This document shows, piece after piece, positions 7,603 to 16,389 of a stretch of DNA of 36,067 nt. Position 1 is the first letter of the stretch. Every line of letters starts with the position of its first letter. The stretch comes from Pseudomonadales bacterium (GTDB taxonomy: Bacteria > Pseudomonadota > Gammaproteobacteria > Pseudomonadales > Azotimanducaceae), in NCBI GenBank assembly GCA_024234635.1, contig JACKNX010000028.1, positions 1 through 36,067 on the forward strand, given 5' to 3'. Under the pieces are notes generated by a model that saw only the letters and a program-made list of their open reading frames with translations, made no database searches and was not told the origin of the DNA. A program made the position numbers and the translations under genes.

Positions 7603-9361
7603 ATAGCAATGGCGCCACGGTGACCGTGACCGTGCAGCAGAGCAGGTTCATGGGAATGCCGATGCGGAAGAAGTCGGTAAAGCGGTAGCCGCCAGGGCCG
7701 TAGACCATCAGGTTGCACTGGTAGCCGATGGGCGTCGCGAAACTGGCGGAGGCCGCCATCATCACCGCCATCACATAGGGCACATCGTTCAGACCGGCGC
7801 TGGCGGCAACCGCCAGCACGATGGGCAGGGAAAGCATGGCCGCTGCGGTATTGGTGATGAGTTCCGTCAGCACCATGACCGCAAGGTAGGTCAGAAGCAG
7901 GAGCAGGTAGGGATCGTTCCCTGCCACGGCAACCAGCCCGTGCGCCAGTGTTTCCGCCGCGCCGCTGGTCTCCAGTGCCTTGCCCAACGCAAAGCTGGCG
8001 CCGATGGTGACCAGCACCGGCAGGTCCAGCGACCGTCGGGCTTCCGCCGCCGAAATGCAGCGCAGGACCAGAGCCAGCGCCGCGCCAAGCAGCGCGGCAT
8101 TGAACATCGACAGCACATCGAACGCTGCCAGGGCAACCACCGCGGCAAGAATGAGCCAGGCCGTGGTCGCCTTGCTGTGGTCGGGCAGTTCGTGGTCGAG
8201 ACGGCTGATCAGCAGGAAATCGCGCGACTCCCGCAACCGGTTGTAGGCGGTCGGGCGTCCCTCCATCAGCACCACGTCACCGGCTTCGAGGATGATGGAG
8301 CTCAGGCGACCGCGGATGTGCTGGCCGTTGCGGGCCACGGCCAGCACGACGCACCCGTAGCGGTCGCGAAACCGGCCGGCGCGAATGGTTTTGCCGATGA
8401 CCTCGCAGCTGGAGGCGATCACCGCTTCCATCAGCATGCGCTCCGGCGCATCGCGCGCCAGCACGGGTTCGTCGCCCACGGCAGGCACCAGCCCGTTGAT
8501 GCGCAGTACATCGACGATTGCTTCGGTTTCGCCGACGAAGACCAGGCGATCGCCACCCATGAGCACCTGTTCAGGGCCGACTGCGGTGATGATGGAGCCC
8601 TGCCGCTCGATTTCGGCCAGGTAGATGCTCTCCAGCTGACGAAGACCGGCCGCCAGGATCGTCTTCCCCGGCAACGGTCCATCCGCCGCCACGGCCACTT
8701 CCACGGTAAAGCTGCGCTTGTCCGCAAACGCCTGCGAGGGCGTCTGGCGGGGACGCAGAAGACGAGGCGCGAACAGCACCACGAACAGGATGCCAGCCGC
8801 GGCGTTGGCCAGGCCCAGCAGCGAAATGTCGAACAGCGCAAAGCCGCTTTTCCCGGTGATGCTCTGGTACTGGCCGTTTACCACCAGGTTGGTGGACGTG
8901 CCGATGAGGGTCAGGGTGCCGCCCAGAATGGAGGCGTAGCTGAGCGGAATCATGAATCCCGATGCGGGCAGGCGGAGCCGTCGCGTCCACTGGCTGACCG
9001 CAGGAATCATGGCCGCCACCACTGGCGTGTTGTTCAGCAAGCCGGAGATCAGGGTCACCGGCAGCATGAGCCGCAGCAGTGCGCTGCGCTGTCCCTTCGG
9101 CCGGCCAAGGATACGGTCCACGACCAGGTCCACGCCGCCGGAATTACGTACGGCCGCGGCGATGACAAACAACGCGGCGATGGTGATGAGACCGGGGTTC
9201 GAAAAACCAGCCAGTGCTTCTTCAGCCGTGAGGACGCCGGTGAGGGTAAGGATGAGCAGTGCCCCGACCAGCACCAGGTCCGTGCCGAGGCGGGGGACGA
9301 AAGCGAGCACGCACAACACTGATCCGGTGACGAGCACCGCGATCCAGGCCTGCCAGTTCAT
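7583..9361 (-). CDS. SLC13/DASS-family anion symporter with two RCK_C domains
   Basis: The ATG at 9361 gives 592 residues beginning MNWQAW, directly at the first membrane helix. Start codons at 9397, 9400 and 9412 would add a short Pro-rich leader; none has a clear ribosome site, so the start is uncertain. Both halves of the DASS fold carry its signatures: LLNNTPVVAAMIP and GTSTNLVVNG in the first, ELITNTAAAMLSLPI and GYQCNLMVYGPGGY in the second. Between them, at about 218-288 and 310-380, lie two TrkA-C (RCK_C) domains, the arrangement of bacterial SLC13-type sulfate or dicarboxylate carriers. Transport of sulfate or a small dicarboxylate by cation coupling is expected; the substrate is not predictable. 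It is a single minus-strand gene. Confidence 0.88.
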   Translation of the reverse strand: MNWQAWIAVLVTGSVLCVLAFVPRLGTDLVLVGALLILTLTGVLTAEEALAGFSNPGLITIAALFVIAAAVRNSGGVDLVVDRILGRPKGQRSALLRLMLPVTLISGLLNNTPVVAAMIPAVSQWTRRLRLPASGFMIPLSYASILGGTLTLIGTSTNLVVNGQYQSITGKSGFALFDISLLGLANAAAGILFVVLFAPRLLRPRQTPSQAFADKRSFTVEVAVAADGPLPGKTILAAGLRQLESIYLAEIERQGSIITAVGPEQVLMGGDRLVFVGETEAIVDVLRINGLVPAVGDEPVLARDAPERMLMEAVIASSCEVIGKTIRAGRFRDRYGCVVLAVARNGQHIRGRLSSIILEAGDVVLMEGRPTAYNRLRESRDFLLISRLDHELPDHSKATTAWLILAAVVALAAFDVLSMFNAALLGAALALVLRCISAAEARRSLDLPVLVTIGASFALGKALETSGAAETLAHGLVAVAGNDPYLLLLLTYLAVMVLTELITNTAAAMLSLPIVLAVAASAGLNDVPYVMAVMMAASASFATPIGYQCNLMVYGPGGYRFTDFFRIGIPMNLLCCTVTVTVAPLLWPLTRL

Positions 9362-9520
9362 GATTGGGTGCGGAGGGGGTGGGTGGATTTGGCTCATCAT
9401 GCCCGCAACCACGGCGTGTCGCCATGGGCAGGCGTCGGCGACGTGACTGGTTTCGCGCGCCTTCCAACGAGGCCGTGCCGGGAATGTCTGGCGCCCGGCC
9501 GCAAGCGGCCGCCGTCGCCA

Positions 9521-10756
9521 TCACAGGTCCGTATCGCCCTTCAGCAGTCGTTGCGTGATGGTTCGGTTGAGGATCTCGTTGGTGCCGTCCGCGACGTTGA
9601 CAATGCGCAGGGCATGCCAAGCCTCCGTCAATCCAACCTCATTGGTGAAGCCCATGGCGCCATGGGTCTGCATGGCGCGGTCCACGGCCCGGTAACCCAC
9701 CTGCACGGCGTAGGCCTTGGTCATGCTCAGCTCCTTGATGGCCGGGTGGCCCTGATCGAGCAACGTGCTGGCGTTCAATCCCATGAGGTGAGCGGCGTGC
9801 AGTTCCATGGCCGAGTCGCCGAGCGGGAAAGTGACGCCCTGATAATCGGCAATCGGGCGGCCGAAGGCTTCCCGGACCTTGGCGTACTCCAGCGCCAGTT
9901 CCAGTGCCCAGCGCCCGTAGCCCACGGCGCGGGCGGCGTTGTACACGCGCCCGAGGGAGACGCCGTAGAGTGCCGCGGCAAATCCGTCGTTCAAGGCACC
10001 GACCAGTTGCCAGGGCTCCACGTACAGGTTGTCGATGGCCAGCTCCGCCTCGTCGCCGCCGATGTGCCCGAACAGGCGGATGACCCGCTGCACGGTGAAT
10101 CCCGGCGCGTCCGTCGGCACGATGAAGGCACTGATGCCGCCTTTCTTGGCCGCCGCACGCTCAGCGTCGGTGATGGCGAATACCACGCAGTAGTCGGCGA
10201 CCGGGGCATTGGTGGTCCATATCTTGCGGCCGGTGAGCCGCCAGCCGTCGCCGTCCCGCACGGCGCGGGTCTTCAGCATGCTGGCATCGGAGCCGGCGCC
10301 GGGTTCCGACAGCCCGAACGACATGGAGCGGGTGCCGTCCATCAGTCCGGGCAGAAAAAGCTCGCGCGCCTCGTGCGTCATCTGTTCCAGCAGGCGGCTC
10401 GGGCCGAAGGCCCAATGCGCCAGCGCGTAGAGCATCAGCCAGTTCTGCGGGCCGCAGTGGTGGAACAGCGCTTCCCAGGCGACGTAGTAGGCGAGATGTC
10501 CCAGACCGCCGCCGCCGAGTGCCTCCGGCACACACATCGGGTAGAAACCGGCGCTGGCGGCGGCGGTGCGCACCTCCCGGATGATGGCGAGGAGCTCGTC
10601 CGAGAAGCGGCCATCTTCGCGATAGAGGCGTCGGGGGTTGTCGAACAACGGCTTGTGCCGTGCGTGGCGGGGCAGAATCTCCTGGTCGGCGAAGGCGAGC
10701 AGGCCATCTCGGGCGGCGGTCACATCGGCGGGCAGGTCGAAGGCGATGGCGGGCAT
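9521..10756 (-). CDS. Acyl-CoA dehydrogenase family flavoprotein
   Basis: The 411-residue protein is a full-length acyl-CoA dehydrogenase: an N-terminal helical domain, the FAD/substrate motif SFGLSEPGAGSDASMLKT, the strand region WRLTGRKIWTTNAP, and a C-terminal four-helix domain with QTHGAMGFTNEVGL. The segment where medium-chain enzymes carry the catalytic Glu in YEGT reads VADGTNEI here, with D390 at that position. Either Asp acts as base or the base lies elsewhere, as in subfamilies that place it on another helix. GGAGAC before the ATG at 10756 is a plausible ribosome site. No other beta-oxidation gene is adjacent, so the substrate cannot be inferred. Confidence 0.9.
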   Translation of the reverse strand: MPAIAFDLPADVTAARDGLLAFADQEILPRHARHKPLFDNPRRLYREDGRFSDELLAIIREVRTAAASAGFYPMCVPEALGGGGLGHLAYYVAWEALFHHCGPQNWLMLYALAHWAFGPSRLLEQMTHEARELFLPGLMDGTRSMSFGLSEPGAGSDASMLKTRAVRDGDGWRLTGRKIWTTNAPVADYCVVFAITDAERAAAKKGGISAFIVPTDAPGFTVQRVIRLFGHIGGDEAELAIDNLYVEPWQLVGALNDGFAAALYGVSLGRVYNAARAVGYGRWALELALEYAKVREAFGRPIADYQGVTFPLGDSAMELHAAHLMGLNASTLLDQGHPAIKELSMTKAYAVQVGYRAVDRAMQTHGAMGFTNEVGLTEAWHALRIVNVADGTNEILNRTITQRLLKGDTDL

Positions 10757-10772
10757 GGGCGTCTCCAGTCAG

Positions 10773-10798
10773 CGCCGTGATGTTACGCCGTCACGGCG
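10773..10798. promoter_or_regulatory. Inverted repeat upstream of the acyl-CoA dehydrogenase gene
   Basis: CGCCGTGA and TCACGGCG form a perfect 8-base inverted repeat around a 10-base spacer, ending 16 bases before the dehydrogenase ATG. It lies in the 185-base gap between this gene and the divergent acyltransferase gene. It could be an operator for a TetR- or FadR-like dimer or an mRNA hairpin near the ribosome site. No regulator gene is next to it. Confidence 0.35.
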
Positions 10799-10941
10799 AC
10801 GGATGGACATTCGTCAAGGAAGTGGCCGCTTACATTCCGCGCCAGAAATCGCTCAGGGTGCTGAATTTCCGGGCGCCAGGCTGCAGTAGGCTTGTCACCT
10901 TCGAGTGGCCGGACAGCCGGCGCAGGGCGACGGAACTTTCC

Positions 10942-12915
10942 ATGCAGTACCGGGAAGAAATCGACGGGCTTCGCGCGCTGGCGGTCATTCCGGTGGTGTT
11001 CTTCCACGCTGGATTCAGCGGCTTCGCCGGCGGCTATGTTGGCGTGGACGTCTTTTTCGTGATCAGCGGTTACCTGATCACATCGCTGCTGCTTGCCGAC
11101 TGCGACGATCAGCGATTCTCCATCATGCGGTTCTACGAGCGGCGCGCGCGGCGCATCCTTCCCGCGTTGCTTGCCGTCATCCTGCTGTGTATTCCGGTGG
11201 CCTGGCTGGTCATGGTGCCGGATGCGCTGGTGGAGTTCGGCCACAGCGTGGTGGCTGTCATCACCTTTGTGTCCAATGTCCTGTTCTGGACCGAGAACAG
11301 TTACTTCGGCGACGCGGCGGAAGTGAAACCGTTACTGCACACGTGGAGCCTGGCGGTGGAGGAGCAGTACTACCTGCTGTTCCCGGTGGTGGTGTTGCTG
11401 CTTCATCGTCTTGCCAGGCATCATCTCACGGCCGTGCTGGTGGTTACCGTCGTCGCCGGGCTGACGCTGGCCGAATACGGCTGGCATCGCTGGCCGCACG
11501 ATGTGTTCTTCCTGACCCCGTTTCGCGCGTGGGAACTGCTGGCCGGTTCCGCGGTGGGCGCCTTTCTGTGGCAACGGCGGTCATTGCCGGCCGGCAACGT
11601 CTGGCTGTCGCTGCTGGGTCTTGGCCTGATCGCCGCTGCCATTGGCCTCTACGACAGCACCACGCCTTTTCCGGGAATCTATGGGCTGGCGCCGGTGGCC
11701 GGCACCTGTCTGCTGATCCTGTTCGCCACGGGGAATCATGGTGTGGTGCGCCTGTTACGCAGTCGACCCCTCGTGCAGGTGGGACTGCTCAGCTACAGCC
11801 TGTACCTGTGGCATCAGCCGCTGTTTGCCTTCGCGCGATTGCTGGACGTGCACCCACCATCGCTTGTGGTGTACCTGGCGCTGATCGTGCTCTCCTTCCT
11901 GCTGGCCTGGTTGAGCTGGCGATTCGTGGAAGCACCGTTTCGCAATCGGGCGCGTGTCTCCACGCGACTGCTTGTGGTGTCGCTCGGGACCGCGAGCCTG
12001 CTGGCATTGGGGGCGGGCGTGGGCATGCATGTTGCGAAAGGCGCGCCGGGTCGTTTCGATGCCGACGCTGCTGACGTCCTGGTGTCGCGCGAGGAACGGT
12101 ATCAGTTCCTGCTCGGCGAATATTTCAACTACGACAAGCTGGCGGCGTTCGCGAACGACGGGCGGCCGAAAGTACTGCTCATCGGCGACAGTTTCTCCGG
12201 TGATTTCCTGAATGTGATTCGATCGGCAACGGAGCTGTCCGGGCTGGATCTGGTGGCGCGCCAGGTTGTCGTCGACTGTCAGTTCTACGTGGGACCGGAA
12301 GCGGGCGATCGTTCGACGGACCCGTTGCCTGACGTGTGCGGCGCTTCACGACGTATCGACCCATTGCTGATTCGCGGCGCGGACGTGATCATCGTCGCCC
12401 ACAAGTGGGCACCGTGGGCGCTGATGCACCTTGGGCGAACGCTGGATACGGCCCTGGCGGGAAGCAAGGCATCGGTGTGGGTCATGGGTGCCAAGAGTTT
12501 TGGCTATTTCAATCGCACCGCCCTGGCCCATATGTCCCCGGTTGAACGCCGTGGGCTCCAGCAGCCGTCGCCCGAGGAGATCGGAGCACTCAATGCGCTG
12601 GGGCAAAAGTTGCCCGCGCGGTACCGTTATCTCGACATGCAGGCAGCAATATGCAGCGGTGGCACCTGCCCGCTGTTCGATGCAGGTGGCGATCTGCTGA
12701 CCTATGACGGCAATCATCTGACGCGGTCGGGCGCGCGCTTCGTGGCCGAACGACTGCGGCCCCGGTTGCGTGAAATGTTGGGGCACACCATGGTGACGGA
12801 GCAGACAGGCGGCGTTGTGCCGGATCGCCTGAAGGTGTCTGCGCAGGGCAATACTGCGGAGGGAAATGCGGAGGGAAACGATGAAGCCGTGGCTGGCAAA
12901 GGCGCGGGAACTTGA
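10942..12915 (+). CDS. OafA-type membrane acyltransferase with C-terminal SGNH domain
   Basis: The ATG at 10942 gives 657 residues starting MQYREEIDGLRALAVIPVV, the standard opening of Acyltransferase_3 proteins; longer readings add non-homologous sequence. About ten membrane helices span residues 1-370, with FFHAGF, VDVFFVISGYLIT and the EEQYYLLFP motif. A periplasmic SGNH-hydrolase-like domain follows, with block I GDSFSGD (G415-D416-S417) and block V DGNH (D589, H592), so its catalytic Ser, Asp and His are intact. Such fusions O-acetylate surface polysaccharides: the membrane part passes the acyl group across and the SGNH part transfers it. Acetylation of the polymer whose precursor the wbp operon makes is possible but unproven. 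Its 3' end overlaps the next gene by 35 bases. Confidence 0.9.
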   Translation: MQYREEIDGLRALAVIPVVFFHAGFSGFAGGYVGVDVFFVISGYLITSLLLADCDDQRFSIMRFYERRARRILPALLAVILLCIPVAWLVMVPDALVEFGHSVVAVITFVSNVLFWTENSYFGDAAEVKPLLHTWSLAVEEQYYLLFPVVVLLLHRLARHHLTAVLVVTVVAGLTLAEYGWHRWPHDVFFLTPFRAWELLAGSAVGAFLWQRRSLPAGNVWLSLLGLGLIAAAIGLYDSTTPFPGIYGLAPVAGTCLLILFATGNHGVVRLLRSRPLVQVGLLSYSLYLWHQPLFAFARLLDVHPPSLVVYLALIVLSFLLAWLSWRFVEAPFRNRARVSTRLLVVSLGTASLLALGAGVGMHVAKGAPGRFDADAADVLVSREERYQFLLGEYFNYDKLAAFANDGRPKVLLIGDSFSGDFLNVIRSATELSGLDLVARQVVVDCQFYVGPEAGDRSTDPLPDVCGASRRIDPLLIRGADVIIVAHKWAPWALMHLGRTLDTALAGSKASVWVMGAKSFGYFNRTALAHMSPVERRGLQQPSPEEIGALNALGQKLPARYRYLDMQAAICSGGTCPLFDAGGDLLTYDGNHLTRSGARFVAERLRPRLREMLGHTMVTEQTGGVVPDRLKVSAQGNTAEGNAEGNDEAVAGKGAGT

Positions 12916-13174
12916 ACGGGCGGGTCAGCTCGAGGCGGCGGAGGCGCTCATCCGCGATGCCGTACCGGATGCCCACTTTGCGTTGCTGGTCGCCGAACTG
13001 TACCTGGAGCGCTTCGCGCGGCTGACCGCCGAAAACGATGCGGATGGCGCAGCGGAGGCGAACGCCAGTGCGCAGCGCTGGGCTTACTTTTTTGCGGCGC
13101 AGGCTACGAGCGGTGGCGAGGGTCGGGCATTCGAGGTGGAGCGCGATGACTTTCTGCGCAGGCTCAGGCAGTGA
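12881..13174 (+). CDS. Small helical TPR-like protein of unknown function
   Basis: The ATG at 12881 gives 97 residues beginning MKPWLAKARELERAGQLEAAE; GGAGG about six bases upstream decides this start over the ATG at 12866. The first 40 residues look like a TPR-type helix pair (ARELERAGQLEAAEALIRDAV), and the rest is predicted helical and rich in Ala and acidic residues. There is no signal peptide or membrane segment. The gene overlaps the acyltransferase gene by 35 bases and the ankyrin gene by 29 bases, so all three are probably translated together. I do not recognise its function; a small adaptor for the exported ankyrin protein is speculation. Confidence 0.65.
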   Translation: MKPWLAKARELERAGQLEAAEALIRDAVPDAHFALLVAELYLERFARLTAENDADGAAEANASAQRWAYFFAAQATSGGEGRAFEVERDDFLRRLRQ

Positions 13175-14006
13175 ATTCCGGTTGCGGACTGCATGGCTGG
13201 TTGCGCTGTTCACCACCTTTACCAACATAGCGGCGAACGCAGTGGACATCGACACCTACCGGGAGGTACTGAAAGCGGGTGACGATGTCGCGCTCGCCCG
13301 CCTGCTGGCGCGCGATGACGGCAAACCGCCGCTGGCCTCTGGCGGCGAAACCGTGCTGCACCTGGCCACGTCCCACAATCATGCGGACAACCGGCCGCGG
13401 CTGATCGAGGTGTTGCTGGCGGCGGGCGTGCCGGTGGACGCACGCGACGGTTCCGGTAACACGCCCCTGCACTGGGCGGCGGGGTTCGGCTGTGTCCCCT
13501 GTGTGCCGGTGTTGCTGAGTGGCGGCGCGGACCCGGACGCTCGTCGGTTTGACGGCGGCACGCCATTGCATCGGGCGGCGCCGGAAACCGCGCCCCTGTT
13601 GCTGGCGGCCGGCGCCGATCCGCTGGCGCGCGACGGGGACGGGCGGGTACCGCTGCATACGGCCTATCGCGGCGTGGACGGCTTGCTGGTCGCTGGCGTT
13701 GATGCACGGGACAACTACGGACTGACACCACTGCACCATGCCGCGCTCTCCGGCAATCTGGATCAGGTCGACTGGCTGTTGGCAAATGGCGCGAATCCCG
13801 CGCTGGAAAGTACCGCGGTGTACGCGTACAGCGAGGATGCGCCTGGCGATGCCTGGCACTCAACGCACGACTTCGACGTGGGAATGCGCGCGTACGACAT
13901 CGCCCGATGGCAGCACCGGCGTACGCGTTTCAACACAAGTCGCTATACGGCGGTCCTGGAACGCCTGGACAGGGTCACGCCGCGTCGCGGCTGGTTTTCG
14001 CGCTGA
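13146..14006 (+). CDS. Exported ankyrin-repeat protein
   Basis: The ATG at 13146, preceded by GGAG, gives 286 residues. An N-terminal signal peptide is likely: arginines at about 12-14, then a hydrophobic stretch ending TNIAANA, with cleavage near A32. Ankyrin-type repeats follow, with their TPLH or VLHLA turns visible: GETVLHLATSH, GNTPLHWAAGF, GGTPLHRAAPE, GRVPLHTAYRG and GLTPLHHAALSG. The third and fourth repeats are shortened. A non-repeat tail follows from about residue 215. Periplasmic ankyrin proteins usually bind protein partners or inhibit neighbours. The gene overlaps the previous one by 29 bases and ends 12 bases before the next. The partner is unknown; the membrane protein next door is an obvious candidate. 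Confidence 0.82.
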   Translation: MTFCAGSGSEFRLRTAWLVALFTTFTNIAANAVDIDTYREVLKAGDDVALARLLARDDGKPPLASGGETVLHLATSHNHADNRPRLIEVLLAAGVPVDARDGSGNTPLHWAAGFGCVPCVPVLLSGGADPDARRFDGGTPLHRAAPETAPLLLAAGADPLARDGDGRVPLHTAYRGVDGLLVAGVDARDNYGLTPLHHAALSGNLDQVDWLLANGANPALESTAVYAYSEDAPGDAWHSTHDFDVGMRAYDIARWQHRRTRFNTSRYTAVLERLDRVTPRRGWFSR

Positions 14007-14018
14007 AGGGGACGGACG

Positions 14019-15323
14019 ATGTCGCGCATGGCACTGTTGACGAACAACACGGGGCTGCTGGTTTCCACCGTGTTGCTGATTGCCGGCGCGCTCATCATTG
14101 GTCTGTTTGCGCTGCTCATGGCGCGCGCCGGCCAGTCGCTGCGCCCTGTCCTCTGGTTTGGCGGCATCTTCCTGCTGATCGTCGGCCCGCAACTGGCGGG
14201 TAACCTGTACAAGGCGCTGCATGCCGGTGACGGTGTCGTTTCCGCGCGTTCCGGGTGGTGGAACCGACCCGTTGCCGCACCGGACGCCCCGGATGCGTTG
14301 GCGCGTCTGTTTGGCGAGGAGGCCGCGGACGCCATGGTCACCGACGTGGCGCCGATGTTCGCCTCGGCCGGGGTGTCGCCCCGCTGGGCGCGGTTCGTGA
14401 TCTTCAGGGAAGGTGCCACCGCCATCATTGCCGCTTTCGATGACGCAGCGGCGGCGGAGCGGGGAATGCTCGGCTGGCTGGCGATGAGTGGTCTCACGGA
14501 TTGGGTGCAGGGGGATGCCCGGCGCGGATTTTCCGGGACACGACCGGCAGGCGATGTGATATTCACCACGGTGGCGGGATGCCACCTGGGGGTCTGGTCC
14601 GCGGCGGACACGTCGGCATTGAAGGCCATCGTCAGCGCCAGTGGTTTTCCGGCCAACACGCACGAGGCGGTGATCGCACAGGCGGGCGATGCGGTTGTCG
14701 AACCGCCACCCTTCGGATTGTCGTGGCCCGCGGCGTCTGCTTTTCTGTTTGCCTACGTGCTGCTGGTTTCGTTTGCCTTCATCAAGGGCGCGGCCTGGGC
14801 GTCCGGGCTGCCTGCCGCCGATGTGCCCGTCGTCGATGTGCACACGTTGCACTCGCGCCTGCTCGCGGTGGCGGATACCGGAGCGCCCGTTTCGGTACGG
14901 GCGCTTCCTGACGGTGCAGCGCTGGAGGTGGAGTGGCGCTATGCGGATTCGCGCTGGCTCGACCACGCGGCCGCCCATGCCGCGCGCCGGGTGCATCGCC
15001 TGGTGCTGCGACCGGATGCTGCGCGCCATACGGTCTACGTGACGGACTACCAGTCGGCCCTGGAGGGCTCGGTAGGGAGCGGTGGCGCGTCCCTGCGCTG
15101 GCAATGGTCGACGGGTATCGTCTTCTTCCAGGCTGAGACCCAGTCCAGCGTCGGTGTGCAACTCGATGCGGCGGGCAACCCCACCGGCGAGCTTGCCTCG
15201 ACGTGGCACTTCAATCTGCAGGCGATGAAAGCGCCGTTTCAGGCAGTGGTGCGCGGCGCCGGATGGAACTGGCAACCCGTGATCCTGGACGTGCCGCCGG
15301 CGCTGGACTGGCTGGTGCGCTGA
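14019..15323 (+). CDS. Membrane protein of unknown function
   Basis: The 434-residue protein starts at the ATG at 14019, 12 bases after the ankyrin stop, behind AAGGGGACGG. Two hydrophobic helices lie at about 10-60 (TGLLVSTVLLIAGALIIGLFA, then VLWFGGIFLLIVGP). A soluble stretch follows, then another helix at about 240-265 (SAFLFAYVLLVSFAFI) and a second soluble domain with beta-rich patterns to the end. The layout suggests two soluble domains anchored by three helices. I do not recognise the family. Its place in the overlapping cluster suggests it is co-expressed with the ankyrin protein. Confidence 0.7.
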   Translation: MSRMALLTNNTGLLVSTVLLIAGALIIGLFALLMARAGQSLRPVLWFGGIFLLIVGPQLAGNLYKALHAGDGVVSARSGWWNRPVAAPDAPDALARLFGEEAADAMVTDVAPMFASAGVSPRWARFVIFREGATAIIAAFDDAAAAERGMLGWLAMSGLTDWVQGDARRGFSGTRPAGDVIFTTVAGCHLGVWSAADTSALKAIVSASGFPANTHEAVIAQAGDAVVEPPPFGLSWPAASAFLFAYVLLVSFAFIKGAAWASGLPAADVPVVDVHTLHSRLLAVADTGAPVSVRALPDGAALEVEWRYADSRWLDHAAAHAARRVHRLVLRPDAARHTVYVTDYQSALEGSVGSGGASLRWQWSTGIVFFQAETQSSVGVQLDAAGNPTGELASTWHFNLQAMKAPFQAVVRGAGWNWQPVILDVPPALDWLVR

Positions 15324-15375
15324 GGCGAAGGCCGCCCCGGCTGGTAATGTCAGGAAAGCCTTGGCAGCCTCCTCT

Positions 15376-15395
15376 CATGGAACGTCAGTTCCATG
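15376..15395. promoter_or_regulatory. Inverted repeat upstream of the luciferase-like oxidoreductase gene
   Basis: CATGGAAC and GTTCCATG form a perfect 8-base inverted repeat around GTCA, about 93 bases before the oxidoreductase ATG, in the 164-base gap after the membrane-protein gene. It could be a dimeric-repressor operator or a weak stem-loop. No T-run follows, so a terminator is less likely. Confidence 0.3.
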
Positions 15396-15487
15396 CGCGA
15401 CAGCGCTGGCAATCGCAACGTGGCCACCTGCCAACGCGCCGGTTGTCTGCCATTATTGCCGGCCTGAAAACGGAACCGGAAAACACC

Positions 15488-16345
15488 ATGAAACTCGGCC
15501 TCATCCCCATCAATATCGGATTTGCCGATCCCGCGCCCATGATCGGTCTGGCGCAGGCCGCCGAGGCCGCCGGGTTCGAATCGGTGTGGACCTTCGAGCA
15601 CGTCATCGTGCCGCTGGATTACGCCTCGAAGTACCCCTACAACGACTCCGGCAAGATGGGGGCCGCCCCGGAAACCCCGTTCATCGATCCCTTGCTCGCG
15701 CTAACCGCCATCGCGATGGCGACGAAAACCATCCGTCTGGGTACGGGCGTGAACATCCTGTCGCAGGTCAACCCCCTGCTGATGGCGAAACAGGTGGCCA
15801 GCCTCGATGTGCTCTCCGGTGGACGTTTCATGCTCGGCGTGGGCATTGGCTGGCTGCGCGAGGAGTTCGACGCCATGGGCGTGCCCTTCGAGCGGCGCGG
15901 CGCGCGGTTCGACGATTACGTGGCTGCCATGCGCAAGGTCTGGTCAGGGAACGTGGTGGAACACGAGAGCGAGTTCCTGCACTGGTCAGGCTTCAAGAGT
16001 TATCCCGTTCCCCTGCAGCAACCCATGCCGGTGATCATGGGCGGTAACAAGGGCAGGATCTACGAACGGATTGCGCGTCTCGGCAACGGCTGGTATGTGC
16101 CGGGTACGGACCCGTCCGTCATCCGTGCCCAGCTTGCCGAGTTGCGGGCCACCTGCGATCGCGTGGGGCGCGACTTCAGCGAGATCGAAATCACCAGCAT
16201 GTGGGGCAATGTGAAGGATCCGGCTTCGCTGGACGCACTGGCCGCTGCCGGTGTACATCGGGCGGTTGTGCCGTTGATGGCGCTGGGACCGGAGCCGATG
16301 GCCGGTATTGCCCGTATCGGCAAAGAAGTGATTGCCGCACGCTGA
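15488..16345 (+). CDS. Luciferase-like (LLM class) F420/flavin-dependent oxidoreductase
   Basis: The 285-residue protein is a bacterial-luciferase-like TIM barrel: MKLGLIPINIGFAD at the start, AAEAAGFESVWTFEH, the region TKTIRLGTGVNILSQVNPLLMAKQVASLDVLSGGRFMLGVGIGW, and PVIMGGN. This fits the F420-dependent LLM class of the TIGR03619 type, although FMN-using members exist and no F420 biosynthesis gene lies here. The start is set by MKLGL at 15488; longer readings upstream lack homology. The glutathione-transferase gene begins 44 bases downstream, so the two are probably co-transcribed. The substrate is unknown. Confidence 0.87.
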   Translation: MKLGLIPINIGFADPAPMIGLAQAAEAAGFESVWTFEHVIVPLDYASKYPYNDSGKMGAAPETPFIDPLLALTAIAMATKTIRLGTGVNILSQVNPLLMAKQVASLDVLSGGRFMLGVGIGWLREEFDAMGVPFERRGARFDDYVAAMRKVWSGNVVEHESEFLHWSGFKSYPVPLQQPMPVIMGGNKGRIYERIARLGNGWYVPGTDPSVIRAQLAELRATCDRVGRDFSEIEITSMWGNVKDPASLDALAAAGVHRAVVPLMALGPEPMAGIARIGKEVIAAR

Positions 16346-16389
16346 AACATACCGACACACGCCGACACACGCAACGAAGGGGATTGAAC

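Noticed and set aside
7940..10780. Plus-strand open frames of 460 and 470 residues opposite the transporter and dehydrogenase genes
   Set aside because: They are antisense to two clear gene families and have no recognisable motifs.
13860..15275. Minus-strand open frame of 471 residues opposite the membrane-protein gene
   Set aside because: The plus-strand gene has a ribosome site, plausible membrane helices and tight spacing to its neighbours; the minus frame is Arg/His-rich without motifs.
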